Part shown: positions 21,823-35,694 of the stretch, piece after piece | Layout of the letters: each line of letters starts with the position of its first letter | Position numbering within the stretch: the first letter of the stretch is position 1 | The notes under the pieces: model-generated | What the model saw: only the letters and a program-made list of their open reading frames with translations | What the model was told of the DNA's origin: nothing | The model's database searches: none | Assembly: GCA_035048815.1 (NCBI GenBank) | Contig: JAUCBN010000037.1 | Coordinates: 11,312,001-11,376,000 of the forward strand | From: Abelmoschus esculentus | Taxonomy: Eukaryota; Streptophyta; Magnoliopsida; Malvales; Malvaceae | DNA length: 64,000 nt | Reading direction: 5' to 3' | Translations under genes and position numbers: made by a program

Positions 21823-24800
21823 ACTTATGGGCTTTTGAATATAATTATACAACTTAATCTAAAATTTTTAGCTTTTTACTTGGTTAAAATTCGAAAAAGT
21901 TTACTATAAATCTCATTTAGACATTCACGCTTTAAACCCAATAAAATAACCACAAAATGATATTAAATCAAATATTACAAATTAAAATAGTTAATTATGG
22001 GCTTTCAAACATAATTATACAATTTAATCTTAAATTTTTAGCTTTTCAACCGATTAAAATTCGAACTGGTTTACTATAAAGCCCACTAGGCATGCACGCT
22101 TTAAACCCAACAAAACGATGGAAAAATGATATTAAATCAGTTTTCATGAATTCAAAAAGTTAATTATGGGATTTTGAACATAATTATACTACTTAATCTT
22201 ATCTTTTTTAGATTTTTACCTAGATAAATTCGAACGGGTTTACTATATAGCCTATTTAGACATGCGCGCTTTAAACCCAATAAAATAACTGCAAAATGAT
22301 ATTAACTCAAATATTACGAGTTTAAATATTTTATTATGTGATTTTGAACATAATTATACAACTTAATCTAAAATTTTTAGCTTTTCACTCGGTTAAAATT
22401 CGAACGGGTTTACTTTAAAGCAAATTAGACATGCACTGTTTAAACGCAACAAAAGGATGGTAAAATGATATTCAATCAATTTTTATGAGTTAAAATAGTT
22501 AATTATGGGATTTTTAACCTAATTATACAACTTAATCCTATTTTTTTTTAGATTTTTATCCGGTTAAAATTCGACTGGGTTCACTACAAAGCCCATTTAG
22601 ACATGTGCGCTTATACCCAACAAAATAACTGTAAAATGATATAAAATAAAATTTTATGATTTTGATTAGTTAATTATGGACTTTTGAATATAATTGTGCA
22701 ACTTAATCTAAATTTTTTAGCTTTTTACTCGGTTAAAATCCGAACAAGTTTACTATAAATCTCATTTGAACATGTACGCTTTAAACCCAATAAAATAACC
22801 GCAAAATGGTATTAAGGCTTTTAAAAATAATTATACAAGTTAATCTTAATTTTTTAGCTTTTCACTTGGTTAAAATTCGAACTTGTTCGCTATAAAGCCC
22901 ATTAGACATGCACGCTTTAAACCCAACAAAACGATGGAAAAATGATATTAAATCAATTTTTATGAATTCAAAAAGTTAATTATGGGATTTTGAATCTAAT
23001 TATACCACATAATCCTAATTTTTTAAAGTTTTTACCCGGTTAAAATTCGAACCGGTTCTTTATAAAACCAATTTAGACATGCACACTTTAAACCCAATAA
23101 AATAACCACAAAATGATATTAAATCAAATATTACAAATTAAAATAGTTAATTATGGGCTTTTAAACATAATTATACAATTTAATCTTAAATTTTTAGCTT
23201 TTCACTCGATTAAAATTCGAACTGGTTTACTATAAAGCCCATTAGGCATGCACGCTTTAAACCCAACAAAACGATGGAAAAATGATATTAAATCAGTTTT
23301 CATGAATTCAAAAAGCTAATTATGGGATTTTGAGCATAATTATAATACTTAATCCTATTTTTTTAGATTTTTACCTAGATAAATTCGAACGAGTTCACTA
23401 TATAGCCTATTTAGACATGCGCGCTTTAAACCCAATAAAATAACTGCAAAATGATATTAACTCAAATATTACGAGTTCAAATATTTTATTATGGGATTTT
23501 GAACATAATTATACAACTTAATCTAAAATTTTTAGCTTTTTACTCGGTTAAAATTCGAACGGGTTTACTTTAAAGCACATTAGACATGTACTGTTTAAAC
23601 GCAACAAAAGGATGGTAAAATGATATTCAATCAATTTTTATGAGTTAAAATAGTTAATTATGGGATTTTTAACCTAATTATACAACTTATTCCTATTTTT
23701 TTTTAGATTTTTATCCGGTTAAAATTCGAATGGGTTCACTACAAAGCTCATTTAGACATGCGCGCTTATACCCAACAAAATAACCGTAAAATGATATAAA
23801 ATAAAATTTTATTATTTTGATTAGTTAATTATGGGCTTTTGGATATAATTATGCAACTTAATCTAAAATTTTTAGCTTTTTACTCGGTTAAAATCCGAAC
23901 AAGTTTACTATAAATCTCATTTGAACATGTACGCTTTAAACCCAATAAAATGACCGCAAAATGGTATTAAGGCTTTTAAAAATAATTATACAAGTTAATC
24001 TTAAATTTTTAGCTTTTCACTCGGTTAAAATTCGAACTTGTTCGCTATAAAGCCCATTAGACATGCACGCTTTAAACCCAACAAAATGATGGAAAAATGA
24101 TATTAAATCAATTTTTATGAATTCAAAAAGTTAATTATGAGATTTTTAACTTAATTGTACCACATAATTCTAATTTTTTAGAGTTTTTACTCGGTTAAAA
24201 TTCGAACCGGTTCATTATAAAACCAATTTAGACATGTACGCTTTAAACCCAATAAAATAACCACAAAATGATATTAAATCAAATATTACAAATTAAAATA
24301 GTTAATTGTGGGCTTTTAAACATAATTATACAATTTAATCTTAAATTTTTAGCTTTTCACTCGATTAAAATTCGAATTGGTTTACTATAAAGCCCATTAG
24401 GCATGCACGCTTTAAACCCAACAACGATGGAAAAAAGATATTAAATCAGTTTTCATGAATTCAAAAAGTTAATTATGGGATTTTGAACATACTTATAATA
24501 CTTAATCCTATTTTTTTAGATTTTTACCTAGATAAATTCGAACGGGTTCACTATATAGCCTATTTAGACATGCGCGCTTTAAACCTAATAAAATAACTAC
24601 AAAATGATATTAAATCAAATATTACGAGTTCAAATATTTTATTATGGGATTTTGAACATAATTATACAACTTAATCTAAAATTTTTAGCTTTTCACTCGG
24701 TTAAAATTCGAACGGGTTTACTTTGAAGCACATTAGACATGCACTGTTTAAACGCAACAAAAGGATGGTAAAATGATATTCAATCAATTTTTATGAGTTA

Positions 24801-27800
24801 AAATAGTTAATTATGGGATTTTTAACCTAATTATACAACTTAATCCTATTTTTTTAGATTTTTATCCGGTTAAAATTCGAATGGGTTCACTACAAAGCCC
24901 ATTTAGACATGCGCGCTTATACCCAACAAAATAACCGTAAAATGATATAAAATAAAATTTTATTATTTTGATTAGTTAATTATGGGCTTTTGGATATAAT
25001 TATGCAACTTAATCTAAAATTTTTAGCTTTTTACTCGGTTAAAATCCGAACAAGTTTACTATAAATCTCATTTGAACATGTACGCTTTAAACCCAATAAA
25101 ATGACCGCAAAATGGTATTAAGGCTTTTAAAAATAATTATACAAGTTAATCTTAAATTTTTAGCTTTTCACTCGGTTAAAATTCGAACTTGTTCGCTATA
25201 AAGCCCATTAGACATGCACGCTTTAAACCCAACAAAACGATGGAAAAATGATATTAAATCAATTTTTATGAATTCAAAAAGTTAATTATGGGATTTTGAA
25301 CCTAATTATACCACATAATCCTAATTTTTTAGATTTTTACCCGGTTAAAATTCGAACCGGTTCATTATAAAACCAATTTAGACAAGCGCGCTTTAAACCC
25401 AATAAAATAACCGCAAAATGATATTAAATCAAACATTAGGAGTTAAAATATTTAATTATGGTCTTTTGAACATAATTATATAAATAATCTTAAATTTTTA
25501 GCTTTTCTCTCGGTTAAAATTCTATCGGGTTCACTATAAAGCCCATTAGGCATGCACGCTTTAAACCTAACAAAACGATAGTAAAATGATATTAAATCAA
25601 TTTTTATGAGTTCAAATAGTTAATTATAGGATTTTTAAAGTAATTATAAAACTTAATCCTGTTTTTTTTTAGATTTTTATCCGTTTAAAATTCGAACGGG
25701 TTCACTACAAAGCCCATTTAGACATGCTTGTTTATACCTCACAAAATAACCGTAAAATATATTAAATAAAATTTTATGATTTTTATTAGTTAATTATGGG
25801 CTTTCGTATATAATTATACAACTTAATCTATTTTTTTAGCTTTTTACTCGGTTCAAATTTGAAAATGTATATTATAAATCTCATTTAGACATGCACGCTT
25901 TAAACCCAATAGAATAACCACAAAATGATATCAAATATTAGGAATTCAAATAGTTAATTATGGGCTTTTACATATAATTATACAATTTAATCTTAAATTT
26001 TTAGCTTTTCACTCGATTAAAATTTGAACTGGTTCACTATAAAGCCCATTAGACATGCACGTTTTAAACCCAATAAAATGATAAAAATATGATATCAAAT
26101 TAATTTTCATGAATTTAAAAAGTTAATTATGGGATTTTGAAAATAATTATATAAATTAAACTTAAATATTTAGCTTTTCACTTCGTTAAAATTCGAAAGG
26201 GTTCACTATAAAGCACATTAGACATACATAGTTTAAACCCAACAAAACGATGGTAAAATGATATTAAAACAATTTTTATGAGTTCAAATAGTTAATTATG
26301 AGATTTTAAACGTAATTATACATCTTAATCTTATTTTTTTTAGATTTTCATCAGTTTAAAATTAGAACGGGTTCACAACAAAACCATTTAGACATGCGCG
26401 TTTATACCTAACAAAATAACCGTAAAATAATTCTAAATAAAATTTTATGAGTTTAATTATTTAATTATGTTCTTTTGAATATATCTATAAAACTTAATCT
26501 AAAATTTTTAGCTTTTTACTCGGTTAAAATCCGAACAGGTTTACTATAAATCTCATTTCGACATTCACGCTTTAAACCCTAGAAAATAACCACAAAATGA
26601 GATTAAATCAAATATTACGAATTAAAATAGTTAATTATGGGCTTTTAAACATAATTATACAAGTTAATCTTAAATTTTTAACTTTTCACTAGGTTAAAAT
26701 TCGAACTGGGTCACTATAAAGCCCATTAGACTTGCACGCTTTAAACCCAACAAAACGATGGAAAAATGATATTAAATCAATTTTATTAATTCAAAAAGTT
26801 AATTATGGGATTTTGAACCTAATTATACTACATAATCCTAATTTTTTAGATTTTTACTCGGTTAAAATTCGAACCGGTTCACTATAAAACCAATTTAGAC
26901 ATGCACGCTTTAAACCCAATAAAATAACCACAAAATGGTATTAAATCAAACATTAGGAGTTAAAATATTTAATTATGGTCTTTTGAACATAATTATATAA
27001 ATTAATCTTAAATTTTTAGCTTTTCTCTCGGTTAAAATTCTATCGGGTTCACTATAAAGCACATTAGACATGCATGCTTTAAACAAAAAAAAACTATGAT
27101 AAAATGATATTAAATCAATTTTTATGAGTTCAAATAGTTTATTATGGGATTTTGAACCTAATTATACAACTTAATCTTGTTTTTTTAAATTTTTATCCGT
27201 TTAAAATTCGAACGAGTTCACTACAAAGCACATTTAGACATACGCGTTTATACCTCACAAAATAACCATAAAATATATTAAATAAAATTTTATGATTTTT
27301 ATTAGTTAATTATGGGCTTTTGAATATTATTATACAACTTAATCTATTTTTTAGCTTTTTACTTGGTTAATATTCGAAAAGGTTTACTATAAATCTCATT
27401 TAGACATGCACGCTTTAAATAAAATTTTATGAGTTCAAATAGTTAATTGTGATATTTTCAACCTAATTATACAACTTAATTCGAAAATTTTAAATTTTAC
27501 TCGTTTAAAATTCGAACGAGTTTACTATAAAACCCATTTATACATGCACGATTTAAACCCAATAAAATATCTACAAAATAACATTAAATAAAATATTAAG
27601 TGTTCAAATATTTAATTATGGGCTTTTGAACATAATTTTACAACTTTATCTTAAATTTTTGGCTTTTCACACGGTTAAAATTCGAACGGGTTCACTATAA
27701 AGCGCATTAGATATGCACGTTTTAAACCCAACCAAACGATGTCAAAATGATATTAAATCAATTTTTATGAGTTCAAATAGTTAATTATGGGGTTTTTAAC

Positions 27801-27951
27801 CTAATTATGCAACTTAATCCTAAAATTTTAGATTTTTACTCTTTTAAAATTCGAATCGGTTCACTGTATAGCACATTTAGACATGCACGCTTTAAACCCA
27901 ACAAGATCACCACAAAATGATATTAAATAAAATTTTATGAGTTCAAATAGA
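21823..27951 (+). repeat. Satellite array, monomer about 170 bp (right block)
   Basis: This continues the monomers of 7972-15459 in the same orientation; the broken monomer is rejoined across the CACTA insertion. The block ends at 27951 where a minus-strand LTR begins. A shortened monomer lies near 27415. There are no genes. Confidence 0.93.
21930..25395 (+). repeat. Higher-order repeat of about 1155 bp, three copies
   Basis: A diagnostic short monomer (GGTATTAAGGCTTTTAAAAA, about 36 bp missing) recurs at 22815, 23970 and 25121. A second marker (ATTAGGCATGCACGC or ACTAGGCATGCACGC) recurs at 22085, 23241 and 24396. The steps are 1151-1156 bp, equal to seven monomers of which one is shortened. 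The copies are far more alike than neighbouring monomers, so the unit was amplified as a block. Confidence 0.88.
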
Positions 27952-29187
27952 TGATACGCGTCGTGTAGTGTCAAAATTAATTCCTTATTCTCAAATAAAT
28001 AATAGGAAATAAAATATAGTAAGTGAGAAGTATGGGTCGATCCCACAGGGACTAGAAACTTCCTGATTATGTTTGTTCGATTGATTATTCAAGGAGGTTG
28101 ATCGAATAATGATTGTATAAAAAGGGGAGTTGTTAAATAAAATAAAACTAAATAATGGAGGAGATTAAAATAAAGAAAATAATTTAATAAGATAAAAATT
28201 AGCCTTAGGCTTTCGCTTTGACTCGATTTTAATAGATCATTGGAAAAAGATTTTCACTTCGGGATTTTACGTCGGTAATTAGCTTTCAAGGTTCTATCCT
28301 TTAAGAAAAACTTCTTAACTTAATGTTTGTAGAAAAATCATTTAAATCCTTTAAACCGACTTGGATTATGTTATTTCAATAATAACTTATCCAATCTTAG
28401 TTTTCTTCTTAGCAATCAATTTGCTAAGTGTGTTCCCAGGAAGTCGGATTGCTTCAATAGTTGATCTTTCATTCCACACAAGTAATTAAATCAAAATCTT
28501 GACAAAATTTAATATTTAGTTTTGAAATCAATTTAATTTTAAAAATAAGTTTAAAAGAAAACTGAAGAAATAAAAATCAAAGTTATTGATGCGCTTTTCA
28601 ATCCTCACATTTGGATCGAGTCATTGCTTAAGCCCTTGGCTAAAAAAACTGTGCCAAGCATAATTATGGAAAGAATTATACTCGACATAAAAATAAAATA
28701 AATAAAAATAAAAGCACAAAAAATAAAGATGAAAGAAAACTCTAGGATTAAAAGATGAACTGAAGATTGTTTTAGGCTTACCCAAGATGGGTATTTATAG
28801 CCTTTTAAAAACCCTAAAATAAAGGGATAAATCCTAGATAATTCTAAAAATATTTAAATTCAAATTAAAAAAGATAAATCCTAATTTGAAATTCAAAATG
28901 CGGCTGATAAGCTATCTGGAACGCTGATAAGCTATCACGCACGTACTGACATTATCTTCTAGAAGTTGCTGACCGAGTGTCACGTCAGATTTCATGCCCA
29001 AAGTCATGCCCACCAATCCAGACTCGATCTAGAAAATAAAAAAAACTTCAAAAATCGGCCATTTGAGTGCATTTTCCAGATTCATAGGCCTGCACAAAAA
29101 CACACGAAAACACTAAGATCAGTAACTTAATTCATCAAATAAAGGAGTAATTAAGCATAAAATATTATCAATTTTGAGCACTTATCA
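27952..29187 (-). repeat. 3' LTR of element B (about 1236 bp)
   Basis: On the plus strand it starts TGATACGCGTCG and ends GAGCACTTATCA, then AAATCCCCATC, the complement of a polypurine tract. It carries a CCCACAGGGA motif near 28045. No second LTR of this family is in the window, so the boundaries rest on the TG/CA ends, the polypurine tract and the satellite junction. Confidence 0.8.
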
Positions 29188-29497
29188 AAATCCCCATCAC
29201 TTATTCAATGCTTGTCCTCAAGTATTCCTCAACTAACATACCAAAATCATAAGTTGTCAATCACTAATTCACTACAAGTCTCAATCTCCTCAATGAAAGA
29301 AAATCAAAGCAATAATTGTATCTAAGAAGTAATCAAGCATGTGGCAAACTAGAAACAATTTCAAACGAAACAAGACATTCAAATTCTTAGCTAATTTAAT
29401 AAGGCAAAACTTGATACCCTCACAAGGATTCACTCATTTCGCTCAAAGTGTTTAGGTTCAAAAGAATCGCTCAAGCCGAAATTGATTAAAGCATTAC
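29188..29497 (-). other. 3' non-coding region of element B, first part, with outer polypurine cassette
   Basis: At 29188-29222 the minus strand reads TTGAGGACAAGCATTGAATA, then a GATGGGGATTT run next to the LTR. The rest is AT-rich without an ORF and is cut at 29497 by the nested element. Confidence 0.7.
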
Positions 29498-31345
29498 TGA
29501 TAAATCCGCAAAAAGGCTATATTTTAGGCCTTTTTACTTAAGTTATTGAGTGTCTTTAGGCTCATATAGGTTCATTTAGTTGCATCTAGGTTCATAACAT
29601 TGCATGTAGTTTTCTAGTTATGCCTTGGCATTTTTATGTGGTAATAGGTATTATTTAAGGGGAAAGGTAGTTCTTTTTTGTCGTGTTGTGCAGGTAAAGC
29701 AAAAATGGAAGTTGAGGAAATTTGTCATGGCATTCATAGAAGAATAACGATGGGAAAATGCCATGGCAAAGCTGGAGGACTCTTGTGCTGAGCTAGACGA
29801 CAAAGAGATATTTTGATAAGAGTGCCATCTAGAGCCATTATAGCCGGTTGAGACCACTACAGCCTGGCCACAACCACCTGGTAAGGGACCACAGCCAATA
29901 CTACCTGATTGCGAGCCACCTCAGTAGGGGACCACTATCACCACTGCCAGCCCTGCAGAAATGCCATCACGTGAAGGGGGCAGAAATGAGATTTTTATTA
30001 TTCTCTAGGATTTTTCACCCTTTTTAAAGACATGGTGACCTACAAGAAAAGGAGGCACCTTTGGGGAGCAAGAAAACACAAAAAAAGATGACCTTTAGAG
30101 TGGTTTTTGCGGCGGTGGAAAGCTCCCACCTTTCTCCTCCAAACTCCGGCCGAAGGGACCTCCATTGATAGAGCTCGAAGGGAGTGATGTGTTAAGCACC
30201 CGGAAGGGGATAGCACACCAAGGCGACTCGTGGTGGTTGAAGAAGTCGGCGGCCTGCGCAACCGAGGGTGTCTTCTAGTCCTTCTTCCTTTGCTTTATTT
30301 TTTATATTTTATGAGGATGATTGTTAAATGTTTAAAGTTTTATGTGGATGATATTACTTTAACATTTTGCACCACCATGTGAGCTTTGTTTAGGTGGTTG
30401 CTTTTGAGGATGATTATCTTTTGCTTTTATTAATATATTGCCTTCTATGTGTTTGTATATTTGCTTTGCTCATTGTTGATAATCATCTATGCATTGTAAG
30501 AGGCACGGAAGTGTCCCGTGTTTAGGTGCATGCTAGAGCATTCGGAAGAGGCGTAGCTATAGATCCTTAGATCATCCAAAAGGAGCTAAGGGAGGATCTA
30601 CGTGAGCAATGAGTTCTAGACTGAAAATAGAGCCTAATCTAAGCCTAGAGCACTCGGAAGAGGCGTAGGTGAGGGTTTCAACGACTAAAAGGAGTGTGCT
30701 TTATCGATAGGCTAGTACTACTCGAGTGACACGAGATACCATGGCATTTTAGTCTATCAGGTTCCTATGACTCGGAAGAGCGGGAAAACTTTAGAAACCT
30801 CTATCGAGTAGAAATACACCATAGTTGCTTTATGCTCATAGGAGCGAGGGTAAGAAGTTCATAGGAGTCACCACCAATCATTCCCGAGAGAGTCCGTCAA
30901 TAGAGGGATAGTACAACATATCGTTTAACGTGTTCTTGCATCCTGCTTTTGCCTCAGCATTTACAAACTGCTTTCTTTACTTTACTTGTTATCTTGCAAT
31001 CACATTGCTTTCCACTCCACATATCACTTCCATATATCCACCTTGCCATCATCATCCATACCATTTTGCTTTGGCATATTTTAGTTGCTTGCATTCTAGA
31101 ATTGCCATAGCATTTCCACATAATACTTCACCGTACATATCCATTTTCTTTTGTTTATATCTTTTCCTTTGTTTTCCTTTTTAGTTAGTGACACCTTTTT
31201 GCCTTGACAAAATTAGCTTGCACTTTACCAGAGATCCTCGTGCGAACGATACTTACTCACCTTATTATTACTTATATGACTATGTATACTTGCACATATA
31301 TGTGTGTTCACATACATCAATTATAGCACTACACAAAACACACCA
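29498..31345 (+). repeat. 5' LTR of element C (1848 bp)
   Basis: It matches 38935-40748 with small indels. It contains repeated CGGAAGAGGCGTAG stretches (near 30540 and 30655) and a strong inverted repeat at 30561-30599. ORFs inside it (such as 30040-30261 minus) recur in the other LTR but have no domain. Confidence 0.93.
30561..30599 (+). other. Predicted hairpin in LTR of element C
   Basis: The arms AGATCC and GGATCT enclose a second pairing, TTAG with CTAA. The same structure occurs in the 3' LTR at about 39968-40007, with base changes confined to the loop. It may fold in the RNA leader. Confidence 0.5.
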
Positions 31346-31351
31346 AGTTTT

Positions 31352-31369
31352 TGGCGTCGTTGCCGAGGA
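31352..31369 (+). promoter_or_regulatory. Primer binding site, tRNA-Asp-like
   Basis: TGGCGTCGTTGCCGAGGA lies 6 bp after the LTR. It matches the tRNA-Asp 3' complement except for two apparent C/G-to-T/A changes. Confidence 0.88.
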
Positions 31370-31472
31370 TCTATTTAGAGTGAAGTTGTCATTTTGTTTT
31401 GGCATTTTCATTTTACTTAGTTTATTTTATTAGTTCAGTTTTACTTATTTTATTTGTTTGTCTTTTCAGTGC

Positions 31473-33202
31473 ATGTCCAGAAGGTCTACTGACGGACCTC
31501 TCTATCCTATAGTGCCTGAAATTGAGCGTTTGTTTCGTCAAAGAAGGCGTAATCAGCGTAGAGCTATGGACCCACCAACAATGCAAGACCCAGTAGTTCA
31601 AAATGCTGGGGCAAATCAGCATGCTGCTGCACCTCGACCGAGAGTTATTAGGGACCATTTGAATCCTATCTTGGATGATCTTAATCCTTGCATCGTGACA
31701 CCAGAAATTACAGCTACACATTTTGAACTTAAGCTTGTCATGTTCAATATGCTTAACTCGATTGGGCAATTAGGAGGGATGGCGCACGAAGATGCAAGGC
31801 AACACATTCTAGCATTTTAGAAGTTTGTGACTCATTCCGTCAATAAGGAGTTCATGAGGATGTCTTGAAGCTCAAGTTATTCCCTTATTCTTTATGTGGC
31901 CGAGCAAGGGGATGGTTCAGTGGAGTGCCATCCGGATCGATGGAGTCATGGGATGATCTATGCAAGAGCTTTTTGCTGCGGTATAATCCTCCGAATCTCA
32001 ATACTCAGCTTAGAAATGACATTGCTTCTTTTCGACAAGGTGACGACGAGTTAATGTGTGAATGTTGGGATCGATATAAGGGATTGCTTCGCAAGTGTAC
32101 TAATCATGGATTTCAAGATTGGACTCAAGTTGTGATGTTTTACAACGGAGTCAATGCAACGACGAGGATGGTGCTAGATGCCTCAGCAAATGGAACTTTG
32201 TTAGACAAATCACCCGAGGAGACATTTGACATACTTGATACAATTGCCAACAATGACTATCAATTTCCTTCTACAAGACTTGGAACCGGGAGGAAGGCAC
32301 AAGGAACATTTGAGCTTGATGCTAAAGATTCACTATCCGCCCAACTCTCAACTATCACCAACATGTTAAAGAGCATACAACATTCCAACGAGGTGAAGAA
32401 AGTGAAGATGGCCAATTCAACATGTCTATTATGCCATGGCAATCATCGTGAGAGCGAGTGCCCAAGAAACCATGAGACAACTAATTATGTGAGCAATTAC
32501 AACTGAAGCAACAACAATCCCTACTCAAACACCTATAATCCAGGATGGGGACAACATCCGAATTTTTCATGGGGAAATCAAGGAACCATCAATCATAATC
32601 CCCCAGTGCGGAATCACAATGAGCCCCAGCACTTTCAAGCGAATATGCCCTAGCATAATCAGAACAAGGGGGCTGCATCATAATCAAATACAAGTTCTTT
32701 GGAGGCAACTATGCAAGAATTTATTCTAAGTACCAAGACTATTCTTCAAGAGCATACAACAGTTATCAAGAACCAAGGAATTTATTGCAAAACCACAGTG
32801 CTTCGTTGCGAAATCTAGAGAGTCAAGTTGGCCAAATTTCCACGGCATTACAGGAGCGTCAGCCTGAACGTCTGCCGAGTGATACTGAAGTCACTAAGCC
32901 ACATGGCAAAGAAAAATGTAGCGTAATCACACTAAGGAGTGGCACTCAACTTAATCAGCAAGATAAGTTTGGGGGAAGAAATCTGAGTATTCTTTATCCG
33001 AACCTGTGCAAGAAGAAATGCCTGAGCAAATTCTCGAGGAAAAGGAGAAAGAGGAAGGTTTGATGAAGGAACCTGCCGATGGAGCAAGCAAAAATACCAC
33101 GGTAAAAACAGTTCTTACACCACTAGTGGTAGAAGTTAGACCCCCACCAACCTTTCCCAGAGGCTTAAGAAGCACAATGATGAAATTCAGTTCAAAAAGT
33201 TC
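31473..33202 (+). pseudogene. gag region of element C
   Basis: The likely start is the ATG at 31473 (MSRRSTDGP). The N-terminal part ends at a stop at 31818-31820. The core at 31865-32506 has LKLFPYSLCGRARGWFSGVP and a CWDRYKGLLRKCTNHG segment, typical of Athila-type gag. It ends with a zinc knuckle C-x2-C-x3-H-x4-C (CLLCHGNHRESEC) and a TGA at 32504-32506. Further open pieces at 32785-33063 continue the linker toward protease (SQVGQIS; SDTEVTKPHGKEKCS). The perfect palindrome TGCCATGGCA at 32432-32441 encodes part of the zinc knuckle. Several stops make it non-functional. Confidence 0.85.
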
Positions 33203-33961
33203 ATGGATAAATTGGATCAGTTATACATAAATGTCCCACTCTTGGAGGCAATTGACCAGATGCCCACCTACGCTAAATTTCTCAAGGAGATAGTTACTAA
33301 GAAGCGTAAAGTGGAGAAGTTTGAGACAATTTCCATGGCAAAAGAGTATTACTCTTCTTTGAGTACACTACCGTTGAAGAAAAAGGATCCAGGCAGCTTC
33401 ATTATCCCGTGTGCCATTGGAGACAAGTTCATAGGGAAAGCACTCTGTGATCTTGGATCGAGTGTAAATCTGATGCCCAAGTCTATTTTTGTGAAGCTTG
33501 ACATGGGAGATGCGAGACCAACATCCGTCATATTGCAACTAGCCGATCGTTCCCATGTGAGACCTGAGGGGAAGATCGAAGATGTCATAGTGAGGGTGGA
33601 AAAGTGCGTATTTCCAATCGACTTCCTCATACTTGATTGTGGGGCTGATGCTAATACACCCATTATCTTAGGGAGACCTTTCCTAGCAATCGATCATATT
33701 CTCATTGATTGGGAGAAGGGTGAGATTACAATACGCGTAGCAAATCAAAGATTGATCGTGAACATCAATAGCTCTCTCAAATACATGGATGATTCTGAAG
33801 AATGTTGGAGCATTTTAGAAGCAGATTATGAGCTATCAACAGAAGCTGATCATTTTTTCACAGCAATTTTGTGCAACTGGATGAGTATGAAGAGCTCACG
33901 AATGAAGAAGAGGAAGAAGCTAGTGAATCTTCATTGGAAGAGTATCAATCTAGTCTACTGA
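33203..33961 (+). pseudogene. Aspartic protease region of element C
   Basis: The 252-codon open stretch has FIIPCAIG (about residues 66-73), ALCDLGSSVNLMPKS with the catalytic Asp at residue 83, and TPIILGRPFLAIDH. Unlike element A, the active-site Asp is kept. It sits between gag and RT, as in the gypsy polyprotein. The enzyme would cut gag-pol in the particle, but upstream stops prevent expression of the full polyprotein. Confidence 0.88.
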
Positions 33962-35658
33962 TAACTAGAAATCATTCAAGCTTTGAACCTCTTGACTACG
34001 AGGAATTCAGTCCTCCAAAGCCTTCGTTACTCGATGCACCAAAGTTGGAGCTGAAGATTTTTCCACAACATTTGAAATATGTTTATCTGGGTGAAGACGA
34101 GACCCTGCCTATTATTATTTCTGCAAATCTAAATTCTGATCAAGAGAGAAGTCTACTTGCCGTTTTGTCACAACATAAGCGAGTAATAGGATGGACCATG
34201 GTAGATTTAAAGGGGATTAGTCCTACTATCTGTATGCATAAGATACTTCTGGAAGAATGCCATGGCAAATCCATAGAAACACAGCGTAGACTCAACCCTA
34301 TTACAAACCAAGTTGTTATGAAGGATATTCTCAAATGGCTTGATGCTGGAATTATTTACCCAATATCGGACAGTTCATAGGTAAGCCCGGTCCAGTGTGT
34401 ACCCAAGAAAGGAGGCACAACCATGGTGAGCAATGAGGACAATGAGCTATTGCCGACGAGAGTAGTGATCGGATGGAGGATTTTTATGGACTATCGCAAG
34501 TTCAACAAAGCTACGAAGAAGGACCACTTTCCTCTACCCTTCATCGACCAAATGTTGGATCGCTTGGCGGGCAAAGCATTCTATTGTTTCTTGGATAGAT
34601 ATTCGGGGTATAACAAAATAGCTATAGCACCGGAGGACCAAGAGAAGACCACTTTCACTTGTCCTTATGGCACTTACGCTTTTCGAAGGATGCCCTTTGG
34701 ATTGTGTAATGCCCCGACAACTTTCCAGCGCTGTATGCAAGCTATTTTCTCTAATATGGTTGAAGTCTCTCTTGAAATTTTCATGGATGACTTCTCTGTT
34801 TCTGGAGACAGTTTTCAGAAATGTCTTGGCAATTTAGCAAAGGTCCTGAAGCGATGTGAATAAGCTGACCTTGTGCTGAATTGGGAGAAATGTTACTTCA
34901 TGGTAACAGAAGGTATTATGTTAGGCCATAAAATCTCACACAAAGGTATCGAGGTAGACGAAGCTAAGATCGAGGTGATTGAGAACCTATCACCACCAAC
35001 AAATGTCAAGGGCATAAGAAGTTTCCTTGGACATGCGGGATTCTATCGGAGATTCATCAAGGACTTCTCCAAGATCTTCAAGCCCTTGTGCATGTTATTG
35101 TAGCACAACCAGCCTTTTGTGTTCGATCAAAAATGTCTTGACGCTTTCACAGAGCTGAAGCAAAGCCTGATCACTGCACCAGTTGTTGTTCCTTCAGATT
35201 GGACCTTATTGGTCGAGCTGATATGCGACGCGAGCGATTACGCCGTGGGAGCAGTTTTGGTGTAGCGTCGAGGTAAAATTTTTCATGTTGTTTATTATGC
35301 TAGCCGTACTTTAAATGAAGCACAACTTAACTAAACTACCACAGAGAAAGAGCTACTTGTCGTGGTATTTGCATTTGACAAGTTTAGGTCATACTTGATA
35401 GGCACTAAGGTCATTGTTCACACCGATCACTCAGCAATTAAGTACTTAGTGACTAAAAAGGATGCTAAACCTAGGCTCATTAGATGGATACTGCTGTTGC
35501 AAGAATTTGACCTAGAAGTAGTAGATAGGAAGGGAACCGAAAACCAAGTTGTTGATCATCTTTCTAGGCTAGAAGTTAACCTAGAATGTCATGACAAAAT
35601 TGAAATACATGATGAATTCCCTGATGAGAAAATTCTTTATGTCACGGCAATTCCGTGA
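33962..35658 (+). pseudogene. Reverse transcriptase and RNase H of element C
   Basis: The RT lead-in (PITNQVVMKDILKWLDAGII) is in the frame of 33871-34380, which ends in a TAG. The RT palm in the frame 34423-34863 shows FLDRYSGY (first catalytic Asp; the usual Gly is Arg) and FMDDF at residues 120-124 for the catalytic pair. A TGA after KRCE is followed by the RT end ([14 protein letters not shown]) to a TAG at 35101. RNase H follows at about 35130-35600 with [28 protein letters not shown] and TDHSAIKYL, including TAG at 35263 and TAA near 35332. At least four stops disable it. Confidence 0.9.
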
Positions 35659-35694
35659 TATGCTGACCTTGTAAATTTTCTTGTTAGTGGTATT

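Noticed and set aside
30040..30261. Minus-strand open frame also present at 39448-39669
   Set aside because: It is repeated only because it lies in both LTRs of element C. It is antisense to the element and has no motif.
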